Virus record (IMG/VR): IMGVR_UViG_3300032046_000172
Span: 1-27,707 of that record
Strand: one strand, 5' to 3'
DNA: 27,707 bases
Source of the DNA: a virus
Shown: in pieces, positions 1 to 6,331 of the stretch
How positions within the stretch are numbered: the stretch's first letter is position 1
How the letters are laid out: each line of letters starts with the position of its first letter
The notes under the pieces: generated by a model
Seen by the model: the letters and a program-made list of their open reading frames with translations, nothing else
Databases searched by the model: none
Told to the model about the DNA's origin: nothing
Position numbers and translations under genes: made by a program

Positions 1-48
1 GGAAATGGCTGGGAAGGCGAGAAAGCTTACATAGGAAAGGAACCGCGA

Positions 49-312
49 ATGATTCCGTTAGGATGCATTGCGAAGGACACGATCACCGGCTTCCAGGGTG
101 TCGTTGTGGGCCACACAGAATGGCTGTGGGGCTGCGTCTTGCTGGGCCTTCTATCCCCAACCCTCCAGGAGGGCAAGCCTACGGACGTCCAATGGTTCGA
201 CCAAGCACGGGTCGAAGTGGTGGAAGCAGAATCAGGTAAGGCCAGAGTCGAAACCAAAGACCCGTCCGGTGGCCCGCAGGCCGGTCCGCAACCGCCGTCT
301 ATCAGGCCGTGA
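49..312 (+). CDS. Small conserved phage protein, SH3/KOW-like barrel type
   Basis: An 87-residue protein. Its first ~60 residues follow a pattern I know from many small phage proteins of unknown function: a start like IPLG, then KDTITGFQGVVVGHTEWL, a Gly-Cys, a Gly-Lys-Pro stretch and WFDQARVEVV. The pattern suggests a small beta-barrel, but the role is not known. The last ~25 residues are Pro/Gly-rich and probably disordered. The start at 49 has an AGGAAAGG Shine-Dalgarno-like stretch about 7 bases upstream. The same frame is open back to base 1, so a longer protein entering from outside the window cannot be excluded. In a second frame a short open stretch ends with TAG at 32-34 and could be the tail of an upstream gene. 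The family resemblance is from memory. Confidence 0.7.
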   Translation: MIPLGCIAKDTITGFQGVVVGHTEWLWGCVLLGLLSPTLQEGKPTDVQWFDQARVEVVEAESGKARVETKDPSGGPQAGPQPPSIRP

Positions 313-471
313 TGCCGGGGCTAGCCAAAGCCGGGAGAACATGGCCTGACGCCAAAGAGGAGAACAAAGTCGGCGAGTGGCAACCGGGTCGAGCCCCAGA
401 AAACAGAACTCGCCTACGGTGAGGTGTGCCCAGGTTGGAGCACGAAGCACTGGTTGGAGGAATTGGAGCGC

Positions 472-591
472 ATGGCGGAGCGGTGTGCGGCCGTGCGGCC
501 CGACATGGCGGAGTTCTACCTTGGCTGGGCGGACGAGGTCCGCAAGCGACAGAGCGAACAGGCTTCGAAGGCGGCGGTGGCCCATGAATGA
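472..591 (+). CDS. Possible small protein, start uncertain
   Basis: A short frame ends with TGA at 589-591. From ATG 472 it gives 39 residues, a charged, probably helical peptide with Trp, Tyr and many Glu/Arg (for example AEFYLGWADEVRKRQSEQ). The frame is open upstream to the TAG at 322-324, and that upstream part also looks protein-like (ELAYGEVCPGWSTKHWLEEL), but it has no ATG and only weak alternatives (GTG 424, TTG 454 or 463). A good AGAGGAG at 355-361 precedes a different frame. Either the start is non-standard, or a frameshift has separated this frame from its start. I do not recognise the family. Confidence 0.35.
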   Translation: MAERCAAVRPDMAEFYLGWADEVRKRQSEQASKAAVAHE

Positions 592-599
592 CAGCCAAC

Positions 600-620
600 G
601 GCCCGGTTTGGTGCCGGGCC
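600..620 (+). terminator. Terminator-like hairpin without T tract
   Basis: A perfect 7-bp stem, GGCCCGG (600-606) with CCGGGCC (614-620), and a 7-base loop TTTGGTG. It lies 8 bases after the stop of the small frame ending at 591. No T run follows, so Rho-independent termination is not assured. Confidence 0.35.
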
Positions 621-722
621 ACGCCGCCGCCAGGTCGGTGAACAACGAGTAAATCAGGTCGAGGGCGGCGACCAGAGAAACGGCCAGTAGGCCGGGATCA
701 GCGACCACCGCCCAATATAAAT

Positions 723-883
723 CGTGCTGTTTTGCACGAAAAGGGGCCCCGCGGGCCATCCGCGTCGCCGCGGGGCCCCGATGCGGAATCTCGGCGGCGG
801 TGTCCGGGCTCTGCGGCCGCCGCGTCGCCGCAGAGCGGGCGCACGTTGGGCGCGGATGGCCGCGAGCATGCCGCCTCGCGGCC
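723..883 (+). other. Hairpin-rich structured non-coding stretch before the tRNA
   Basis: No convincing gene lies between 592 and 886. This stretch holds four successive inverted repeats: CGTGC/GCACG (723-727/734-738), a perfect 12-bp stem GGGGCCCCGCGG/CCGCGGGGCCCC (743-754/768-779), a 10-bp stem GCTCTGCGGC/GCCGCAGAGC (808-817/827-836) and a 9-bp stem GGCCGCGAG/CTCGCGGCC (858-866/875-883). The 12-mer CCGCGTCGCCGC occurs in both the second and third elements (760-771 and 820-831). The loop of the 12-bp hairpin (754-764) is perfectly complementary over 11 bases to 851-861, which would allow a pseudoknot or an alternative fold. It ends 3 bases before the tRNA. It may be a structured RNA, a terminator cluster or processing structures. 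Confidence 0.5.
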
Positions 884-886
884 GAT

Positions 887-960
887 GGCGGGATGGAGCA
901 GTTGGCTAGCTCGGATGGCTCATAACCATCAGGTCCCAGGTTCGAGTCCTGGTCCCGCTA
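887..960 (+). tRNA. tRNA-Met (anticodon CAT)
   Basis: A complete cloverleaf can be drawn. The acceptor arm is GGCGGGA (887-893) with TCCCGCT (953-959), the first pair being G-U, and the discriminator is A960. The D stem is GAGC/GCTC (896-899/909-912). The anticodon stem is GATGG/CCATC with loop CTCATAA, putting anticodon CAT at 921-923. The T stem is CCAGG/CCTGG with loop TTCGAGT. CCA is not encoded. The anticodon stem lacks the three G-C pairs of an initiator, so an elongator Met tRNA is the better call; a lysidine-modified Ile tRNA is possible. It is 5.7 kb from the integrase gene, so it is probably cargo and not the attachment site. Confidence 0.93.
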
Positions 961-997
961 ATGGTTCCAGTGCACGTCATCAAGAAGGAGTCATTAC

Positions 998-1369
998 ATG
1001 GCGCGGAGAATGCTGTCGCTCGCCGAGTTGAAAAACCTCGACCTGGGCAAGGTGGAGGCGGCCTTTAGGGTCGAGCTGGGCAAGATCGTCGCGGACCTCT
1101 GCGATCGGCCCGAGGACCCCACGAAACGGACGCTGAGCTTGAAGCTCAGCCTGTGGCCGGAAGATGTCGTTGCCGGCGCGACCGAGACGGTCTCGGTCGT
1201 GTTCACCCTCGAATCGCGCATCCCCAAGCGCACGACCCGCGTGCACAACATGCGTGTCTCCGGCGACAAGTGCCTGGTGTTCAACTCCGAGAGCCCCGAC
1301 AACCCCGACCAGCGGACGCTGGATGAATTGGTGGAACCGCCGGAGTCGCCCGGCGCCGAGAAGTCTTAA
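998..1369 (+). CDS. Conserved phage protein preceding the DUF2303-like gene
   Basis: A 123-residue soluble protein with no membrane segment. An AAGGAG site lies 7 bases before the ATG. The middle holds beta-type stretches (KRTLSLKLSLWPE, ETVSVVFTLESRIPKRTTR) and ends in an acidic tail. I recall similar small proteins of unknown function sitting just upstream of DUF2303 genes in other phages (patterns like 'KR.SRTYNM...F' and 'NxxSPDxxxQ'), which fits the neighbour here. The gene starts 37 bases after the tRNA and is separated by 36 bases from the next gene, so the two are probably co-transcribed. The function is unknown. Confidence 0.75.
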   Translation: MARRMLSLAELKNLDLGKVEAAFRVELGKIVADLCDRPEDPTKRTLSLKLSLWPEDVVAGATETVSVVFTLESRIPKRTTRVHNMRVSGDKCLVFNSESPDNPDQRTLDELVEPPESPGAEKS

Positions 1370-1405
1370 GACGGGCCAGGGTGCCCGAGAAAAGGAGCAT
1401 CGCTC

Positions 1406-2209
1406 ATGATCGCTGAGGCTATTGATCGGCTGCAGAAATTGTTCCAGGAATCCCAAGTCGCCAGTACGTTTCACCCGCCGGCCGAGCCGGAGCATGTCTA
1501 CTACCTGGTCCAGAACGGCCAGGCCGACCGGCGGGTAGCCGAGCCGCCGCCCCGGGCCAACGTGATGTTTTCCCCGCTTGACCTGGTCAAGTACCTGGGC
1601 TTCGTGCTCGGCCAGTACAAGACCGACGCAGCGATCTTCGTCGGGCGGGGGTTGGTGACGGCCGTGCTGAACGAACGCGGCGATCGCCGTGACCAGATCA
1701 TCCAGAATTTGGCCCTGGGTCATGCGTTTATTGCTCTGCGCGGGCGAGAGCTGCAGCGCACGGGCATGACCCATCGCGCCTTCCTCCAGTTGCTGCGGAT
1801 CGACCTGGCTGGCTGCATTGACGGCGATTCGGTCGAGTTGTTCCGCTCGCTCAAACTGAGCACGTCGGGCAACACCGAGTCCAGCATCCGGTCGGGCAAA
1901 GAGTCGCTGGGCAAGGCGGTCGCCAGCGAGGCCCTACTGAGTGGCAAGCCTATTCCCGAGGAACTACCTGTCGCTCTGTGCGTGTATGAGGACCTGCCCG
2001 ATCGCCGCCAGGTGGTCAAGTGCGCCGTGGTCAGCGACCTTCAGGAGATGACCTTTGCCCTGATTCCCCTGGCTGGCGAATTGGATCGTGCTCAGCGAGA
2101 GACCGACACGGAGATCGCCGAGGGGCTCCGGCAGTTGCTGATGGCCTTTACCGGGACAGACCTCGTGAAGGCCCTGGCCGGCGTTCAGGTCTTTTGTGGA
2201 CAGCCGTGA
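1406..2209 (+). CDS. DUF2303 (YfdQ-like) family phage protein
   Basis: A 267-residue protein whose layout fits the DUF2303 family (E. coli YfdQ is of similar length). After an N-terminal helix there is a central beta-rich block with the order seen in the family: a segment that begins FSPLDLVKYLGFVLGQYK, then DAAIFV and VTAVLNERGD, a HAFIALRGRELQRTGMTHR stretch, then a SIRSG/SLG strand pair and IPEELPVALCVYEDLPDR near residue 190. The family is common in early regions of temperate phages but has no settled function. The gene has an AAGGAG site about 13 bases upstream of the ATG. Its TGA overlaps the GTG start of the next gene (GTGA at 2206-2209), so the two are translationally coupled. Confidence 0.75.
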   Translation: MIAEAIDRLQKLFQESQVASTFHPPAEPEHVYYLVQNGQADRRVAEPPPRANVMFSPLDLVKYLGFVLGQYKTDAAIFVGRGLVTAVLNERGDRRDQIIQNLALGHAFIALRGRELQRTGMTHRAFLQLLRIDLAGCIDGDSVELFRSLKLSTSGNTESSIRSGKESLGKAVASEALLSGKPIPEELPVALCVYEDLPDRRQVVKCAVVSDLQEMTFALIPLAGELDRAQRETDTEIAEGLRQLLMAFTGTDLVKALAGVQVFCGQP

Positions 2210-3414
2210 ACCTCTGCACCAGCCAAACCGAGCAGCTCGTCAACCAACTACCAGGTTGGATCCTGGCGCATCCGCTGTACTTTCAACTCAAGGCCCCCAT
2301 CCGCCACACGCTTTCGACGATCGCAGCTCACTGCGGTCCACCGTCCTCAGACGGCTCATTGATCGGAGCGCGCGGGGGGCGAGCGCTGTGCGATGCCATC
2401 GGCCTCAGCCGCTGGGCATTACGGCGCCACGCGCGGATCCTTGAGGCGGCCGGCTTCCTGGTCCTGCTGGAGCCCGGCGGCTGGTTTGCCGAGAAGAACT
2501 ACTCCGCCGCCTACGGCCTCCCGGGCTCACCCGGGCTGCTGGACGAGTTGCGCTACCGACGCCCGCTGATCTTCTACCAGACCGACGCCCAGGGCCGTCG
2601 CCAAATCCAGATCGTCCGGCCCGGTGGCCAAGCGGTTTTCTGGCCCGAGGAACAGCGGCCGCCGAGCGATTGCACCGTCGGTGTAAAATGCACCCCCGGT
2701 GCAAAATGCACCGACGGTCGTAGCAAAATGCACCCATGTAGCAAAAACCAATCCGCGTTTTCGGCCCCGGCAGGGCCGGTCGGGAACCCCCTTCCCCCCA
2801 CACCCCCCTTCCCCTGTGGTTCAACTCTGTTAAGAGACCACTCACACCACACCACATCACACCAGAGGGGAGGTCTGGAGGGGAGTGGTCGTGGTGGTGG
2901 TGTCTTGCGACATGGAAGTGGTGTGGTTCGGCAGCGGTTCGCCCAGATCGAGTTGGCCGAACTGACCGAGACCCGCCGCCTGCTCGAGCTCTTGGCCCAA
3001 GCCGTCGTCGCCGGACTACTGACCGGCAGTGAGCACGATGAGCTTCGTTTCGTCGCCGCGGCCGAACATGCCCTGCGGGTGGGCGAGGAACCCTGCCGGC
3101 TCTTCGCCTCGATCGTCCGCCGCGGGCACTGGCTGTACCTGACGCTCGCTGACGAGGAGGCCGCACGGCAGCGCCTGGCGGCATATCGGGGTGAACGGCC
3201 CGCTGCTCCGGTGCCCGCGGGAGTCCGTACTGCGGCCCGGCCTCCGCTTTCGCGCGATGCCCAGTTGGTCCGTTCTGCCCTCAACTGGGCGAAAGAACGG
3301 GGCTATGCCGGGGACATGCGCGAGCGGGTCTTACGCGAACGACCAGACTGGACGGCGGAACGTTGGGATGCCGCCCTGCGGGAACTGTGGGGGGCCAATG
3401 GCAACGTCGCCTGA
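2206..3414 (+). CDS. Winged-helix replication initiator candidate
   Basis: I chose the GTG at 2206, overlapping the upstream stop by four bases, which gives 402 residues; the frame is open further upstream, but that part lies inside the previous gene. Residues ~25-100 look like a winged helix: a helix (PIRHTLSTIAAHC), a turn, a recognition-type helix (CDAIGLSRWALRRHARILEA) and a wing (GFLVLLEPGGWF). Residues ~155-250 are a low-complexity linker that also carries the repeated DNA described separately. The C-terminal ~150 residues are helical and charged. The arrangement resembles phage replisome organisers such as lambda O: an N-terminal DNA-binding part, an origin inside the gene and a C-terminal partner-binding part. 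A transcription regulator is the main alternative. I did not see a helicase or primase motif. Confidence 0.55.
   Translation: MNLCTSQTEQLVNQLPGWILAHPLYFQLKAPIRHTLSTIAAHCGPPSSDGSLIGARGGRALCDAIGLSRWALRRHARILEAAGFLVLLEPGGWFAEKNYSAAYGLPGSPGLLDELRYRRPLIFYQTDAQGRRQIQIVRPGGQAVFWPEEQRPPSDCTVGVKCTPGAKCTDGRSKMHPCSKNQSAFSAPAGPVGNPLPPTPPFPCGSTLLRDHSHHTTSHQRGGLEGSGRGGGVLRHGSGVVRQRFAQIELAELTETRRLLELLAQAVVAGLLTGSEHDELRFVAAAEHALRVGEEPCRLFASIVRRGHWLYLTLADEEAARQRLAAYRGERPAAPVPAGVRTAARPPLSRDAQLVRSALNWAKERGYAGDMRERVLRERPDWTAERWDAALRELWGANGNVA
2671..2890 (+). repeat. Iteron-like repeats inside the initiator gene (candidate origin)
   Basis: AAAATGCACC occurs exactly at 2685-2694, 2703-2712 and 2725-2734, with a partial fourth copy (GCAAAAACC) at 2741-2749. 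The start-to-start spacings are 18, 22 and 18 bases. The second copy is the core of the near-palindrome GGTGCAAAATGCACC (2698-2712) and the first of GGTGTAAAATGCACC (2680-2694). Downstream lie a C-rich tract (2789-2815) and an inverted repeat GACCACTC/GAGTGGTC (2836-2843/2883-2890). In lambda the origin iterons sit inside gene O; by analogy this may be the replication origin. An autoregulatory operator is the alternative. Confidence 0.5.
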
Positions 3415-4291
3415 CATCTGCCGGGGCCGGCACCAGGGGAACGAGTGCAGCGAGGCCGCTCATGAGCGCAACCAGGCCACCAGCGACGCCCAGCGGCGTT
3501 GGATCCTGCGTCAGGTCCAGTTGGCCGGCCCGGCGGGCCTTACGACTGATGAGCTGGCCCAGGCCGCCAGTCGAGATCGCGGTTACGAGGTACCCCCTAA
3601 TCGGATCAGCGGCCGAGTGAGTGAGTTGGTCGGCCTGGGCCAGTTGATCCGCACCCGCGCCCGGCGGCCCACCCGGACCGGATCATTGGCCGCCGTGCAC
3701 ATCCTGCCGGCGTTCGGGCAGAGGATCAGCAACATAGCCACCATAGGACCGGCAGCGCACGCGCGGCTGCCATTGGCAGCGGGACAGGTCATCGCCCAGG
3801 CGCTGGTCAGTGAACTGCGGCGAGGCTGCTTGCGGATCGAAGTGGCCGGCAGCCTCCGGCGCGAGGCTAAGACGGTCGGGGACATCGAGATCGTTTGCAT
3901 TCCGCGCCCGGTCGAGGACTTATTCGGTCAGACGTGCGGTTCGGCCCTCGATCCGATCTTGGCTGAGCTCCAGCGCTTTGGGCGCCTGCGGTTCATCAAG
4001 AACGGCCCCCGCTACAAGCGGTTCGAGGTACCCGGCCGCCAGCCTACTTGCCTCGACCTGTTCTTGGTGACTACGGACACGTGGGGCGTCCAGTTGGCCA
4101 TCAGAACTGGCCCGGCGGTGTTTTCCCGAGCGCTGGTTACATCGGTCAGTCTGGGTGGGTTGCTCCGCGAGGGGCACCGCGTGCGCGATGGCCGGGTGTG
4201 GGGGCCCGATGGGCGAGCCATAGCCACGCCAGAGGAGCGGGACTTCCTCGAGCTGAGCGGCGGCTGGCGGGAGCCCCGCGAGCGACGATAA
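3398..4291 (+). CDS. Winged-helix domain fused to a PolX-type nucleotidyltransferase
   Basis: ATG 3398 gives 297 residues. The frame is open upstream but overlaps the previous gene; this start overlaps it by 17 bases and follows a GGGG-rich stretch. Residues ~30-110 read as a winged helix (QRRWILRQVQLAGPAGLTTDE, then a helix ending SELVGLGQLIR). Residues ~125-297 match the palm of DNA polymerase X/beta: GSLRRE at 151-156, GDIEI at 161-165 with metal-ligand candidates D162 and E164 (E replaces the usual second Asp), a third acid D220 in CLDLFLV, then WGVQLAIRTGP. The end (TPEERDFLEL...EPRERR) resembles the family's closing segment. The helix-hairpin-helix and PHP parts of full-length PolX are absent. 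It may act in DNA end repair or nucleotide transfer; activity is not shown. Confidence 0.72.
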   Translation: MATSPDICRGRHQGNECSEAAHERNQATSDAQRRWILRQVQLAGPAGLTTDELAQAASRDRGYEVPPNRISGRVSELVGLGQLIRTRARRPTRTGSLAAVHILPAFGQRISNIATIGPAAHARLPLAAGQVIAQALVSELRRGCLRIEVAGSLRREAKTVGDIEIVCIPRPVEDLFGQTCGSALDPILAELQRFGRLRFIKNGPRYKRFEVPGRQPTCLDLFLVTTDTWGVQLAIRTGPAVFSRALVTSVSLGGLLREGHRVRDGRVWGPDGRAIATPEERDFLELSGGWREPRERR

Positions 4292-4300
4292 GGGAGGCCA

Positions 4301-4570
4301 ATGCGGCGCATGAGTTTTCTGCACACCGTGGAGGCCCTGCTGGCTGGCCGAAAAACCGTAACCCGCCGGCTGGGTTGGCAAAAGCTGAAGGCGGGCGACC
4401 GGTTCTTGGCCGTCCGGCAGTGCCGGGGAATCCCCAAGGGCCAGCGCCAGCAGGTCCTGGGCGAATGCGAGGCCGTATCGGTCAGCGAAGAGCCCCTGGC
4501 GCTGATCACCGCCAGCGAGGTGGCCGCCGAGGGGTTCCCGGACTGGACCGCGTCGCGGTTCATCATCTGA
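4301..4570 (+). CDS. ASCH-like phage protein, cut short by an in-frame TGA
   Basis: The product is 89 residues, starting MRRMSFLHTVEALLAG, followed by KTVTRRLGWQKLKAGDRFLAV, EPLALI and GFPDWTASRF. This is the pattern of small phage proteins I associate with ASCH-type (RNA- or nucleotide-binding barrel) domains. Family members run ~20-25 residues further, with FC then a Cys and VTRIEF. That ending is found here directly after the TGA (4568-4570) in the same frame: FCSAMKCTPYTPVTRIEF at 4571-4624, open until TAA 4730-4732. The gene therefore looks interrupted by one nonsense codon. An AGGGAGG stretch (4291-4297) precedes the ATG closely. Whether the truncated form works is unknown. Confidence 0.65.
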   Translation: MRRMSFLHTVEALLAGRKTVTRRLGWQKLKAGDRFLAVRQCRGIPKGQRQQVLGECEAVSVSEEPLALITASEVAAEGFPDWTASRFII

Positions 4571-4654
4571 TTTTGCTCTGCGATGAAATGTACCCCGTAC
4601 ACGCCCGTAACCCGGATCGAATTCCGGCGGGTGGGAGACTGGCCAGTCCAGGCC

Positions 4655-5510
4655 AAGCTCAACGAAACGGAGCGGCGAGACATTACGCGACGAGGCGCCA
4701 CGAAGCGGCGAGACAAGGCCTCGGTTCACTAAACGCGACTGAGCGGCGTTATTTGACCCGACGGAACGGGATGAAGCGGCGAGACATTACGCGACGAGGC
4801 GCCCCAAAGCGGCGTGACAAGGCTAGGCGTGACAAGGCTGGCTTCACCGCACGCGACCTAGCGGCAATACCTCACGCGGCCCGATCGGATGAAACGCAAC
4901 GACGCGCGAGGCGACCGAGTGGCGACGCGTAACCCGACAAGGCATGACCGAGCGGCTCAACAAAACGGAGCGGCTGGACGAAACTCGGCACGATAAAGCG
5001 CTACGAAACGGAACAGAACTGAGCGGCGAGACAAGACATGAGGGTACGTCACCAAACGCAGCGGCCACACAAGGCTCGACCACGCCTGGCCTGGCCTGGC
5101 GCGGCCGGACCGCATGTGATGACGCGCGACGCAACCGAGCGGCGGGACGCAACGGAACGCTGCGAGACGACACGAAGCGGCGACGCATTGCGAAACGCAG
5201 CGGCGTCACAGGGCCGGACGTCACGCCACCGGACTGAGCGGCATCACAGGAGATGACATGACGTGACCTGACGGAGCGGCACGACGTGGCGCGATGAAAC
5301 CCGACCACGCCGAACAAAACCGAGCGGCGGAACATTACGGAACAAAACAGAGCGGCTCTACTAAACGCTGCATGATGGGACCTGACCCCGCCGAACAAAA
5401 CAGAGCGGCCCGACCGGACGCTGCATGATGAGACCTGACCCAGCCGAACAAAACAGAGCGGCTGGACGGAACTGAACGGGACTTAACTTAACGCAGCGGC
5501 AAGACCGAAC
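4655..5510 (+). repeat. Degenerate repeat field: AGCGGC anchors with 5-base phased AC units
   Basis: About 850 bases without a credible gene. AGCGGC occurs 20 times: 4671, 4704, 4742, 4775, 4808, 4860, 4951, 4969, 5022, 5060, 5138, 5176, 5199, 5237, 5275, 5323, 5351, 5404, 5457 and 5495, plus AGTGGC at 4918. Of the 20 intervals between these sites, 19 leave remainder 3 on division by 5 (the exception is 52). Between anchors, AC dinucleotides recur every 5 bases (for example 5256, 5261, 5266, 5271; then 5299, 5304, 5314, 5319; then 5332, 5337, 5342, 5347), and each anchor shifts the phase by 3. The layout is thus ACNNN pentamers punctuated by 8-base anchors. Longer near-copies occur at 4671-4719/4775-4823. 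A 5-base period argues against coding. I do not recognise the family. Confidence 0.85.
5366..5462 (+). repeat. Tandem 53-base near-identical repeat within the array
   Basis: The 44-base segment 5366-5409 recurs at 5419-5462 with two differences, a period of 53 bases. Each copy starts CGCTGCATGATG and ends CCGAACAAAACAGAGCGGC (first copy) or the same with one change upstream. The low divergence shows that this part of the array duplicated recently compared with the rest. Confidence 0.85.
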
Positions 5511-5557
5511 CGTATAGGACTTCTCTTTAGGGCCTCGAGCCCAGAATGGAGACCAAG

Positions 5558-6295
5558 ATGAGCGAGTACACGGCGCAAATCCTGCGGGACACATATGAGG
5601 AGATGACTGCGCAGGCCATCGCTGAGCTGACCTTCACCACTGACCTGATCGGCGGCCAGCCGGCCGATCGGGCGGGGATTGAGGCCTTCTGTCAGCATCA
5701 GCTCAAACTGGCTGGTGACGAACTACAAAAGGCCGTCGCCCGGATTCTCCAGGAGGAGATTGGTGAGCGCGAGGTGGCGGCTGCCGAAGGCGCGGAACTC
5801 AAGGAAAGGGAATCCTATGGCGTCAATGCATTGCGCCGGGACCCGGATGCTTGTGCCTGGCTCGGCGATTGGCAGATTAAGGCCTGCCTTAAATGTGCCG
5901 CCAGTCGGATCGGCCTATTCGTCAAGACGAAGGGCAGCAAGGGAGACCTGGCGGAGTTGGGCCAAGTCCGGGCCTATGGTATCTCCAAGGGACTCTTTCC
6001 CAACCACATTCGCCTGATCACAGAGGACGGCAAGCCTTACCTTGCGCGGGCGTTTCGCCGGTTCATGGGGCGGGTGAACACTCCACAGGGGGCCAAGTCG
6101 ATCGTGCACGATAGCGAGTTTGCCCCGCCTGGATGCCGGCTGGCGTTCGAGTTCCGGTTTCCGCCGGGCAAGCTGACCGAGGAAAACATCGTGGCGATCA
6201 TGGCCTGCGCCCAGCAGGTGGGCCTGGGCTCCGCCAAGAGCCTCGAGTGCGGGAAGTTCCGCATTGATCGCCTGGTAGTAAACATGAACAAGTGA
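5558..6295 (+). CDS. Unknown phage protein with RAMP-like (Cas7-like) features
   Basis: ATG 5558 is preferred over ATG 5546 because GGAG at 5548-5551 lies 6 bases upstream of it; it gives 245 residues. Residues 1-85 are helical and acidic, possibly coiled coil. From residue ~88 on the protein is mixed alpha/beta. Three segments resemble the RAMP (Cas5/6/7) superfamily: LGDWQIKACLKCAASRIG (102-119), like the 'GSSIKGALR' helix; an APPGCRLAFEFRF strand (199-211); and GLGSAKSLECGKFRI (222-236), shaped like the glycine-rich loop that ends RAMP domains. I have not matched it to a named family, and this fold guess is inference. It begins ~50 bases after the repeat field and is followed by the excisionase-like gene. 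No other CRISPR-type gene is present. Confidence 0.6.
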   Translation: MSEYTAQILRDTYEEMTAQAIAELTFTTDLIGGQPADRAGIEAFCQHQLKLAGDELQKAVARILQEEIGEREVAAAEGAELKERESYGVNALRRDPDACAWLGDWQIKACLKCAASRIGLFVKTKGSKGDLAELGQVRAYGISKGLFPNHIRLITEDGKPYLARAFRRFMGRVNTPQGAKSIVHDSEFAPPGCRLAFEFRFPPGKLTEENIVAIMACAQQVGLGSAKSLECGKFRIDRLVVNMNK

Positions 6296-6331
6296 ACTGT
6301 TTGTCCCTTGCCGGTGAGGAGCGGCCTGGAG

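Noticed and set aside
232-759. Long minus-strand frame with a hydrophobic stretch near its start
   Set aside because: It runs antisense to the protein-like + strand frames and through the hairpins, has no clear ribosome site, and most of it is Arg/Leu/Pro-rich shadow composition.
887-960. tRNA as the integration site (attP or attL)
   Set aside because: The integrase gene is 5.7 kb away, and I found no duplicate of the tRNA 3' end in the window.
980-1774. 264-residue minus-strand frame
   Set aside because: It is antisense to two genes with ribosome sites and family-like sequence; its composition (Arg, His, Gly) is typical of a shadow frame in GC-rich DNA.
4844-5398. Long minus-strand and plus-strand frames through the repeat field
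   Set aside because: They arise because the pentamer pattern rarely makes stops. The peptides are repetitive Arg/Ser/Val strings, and the 5-base period is not a codon multiple.
4655-5510. CRISPR array
   Set aside because: There are no identical long repeats with unique spacers of constant length, the common element is only 6-8 bases, and no adaptation or effector genes are near.
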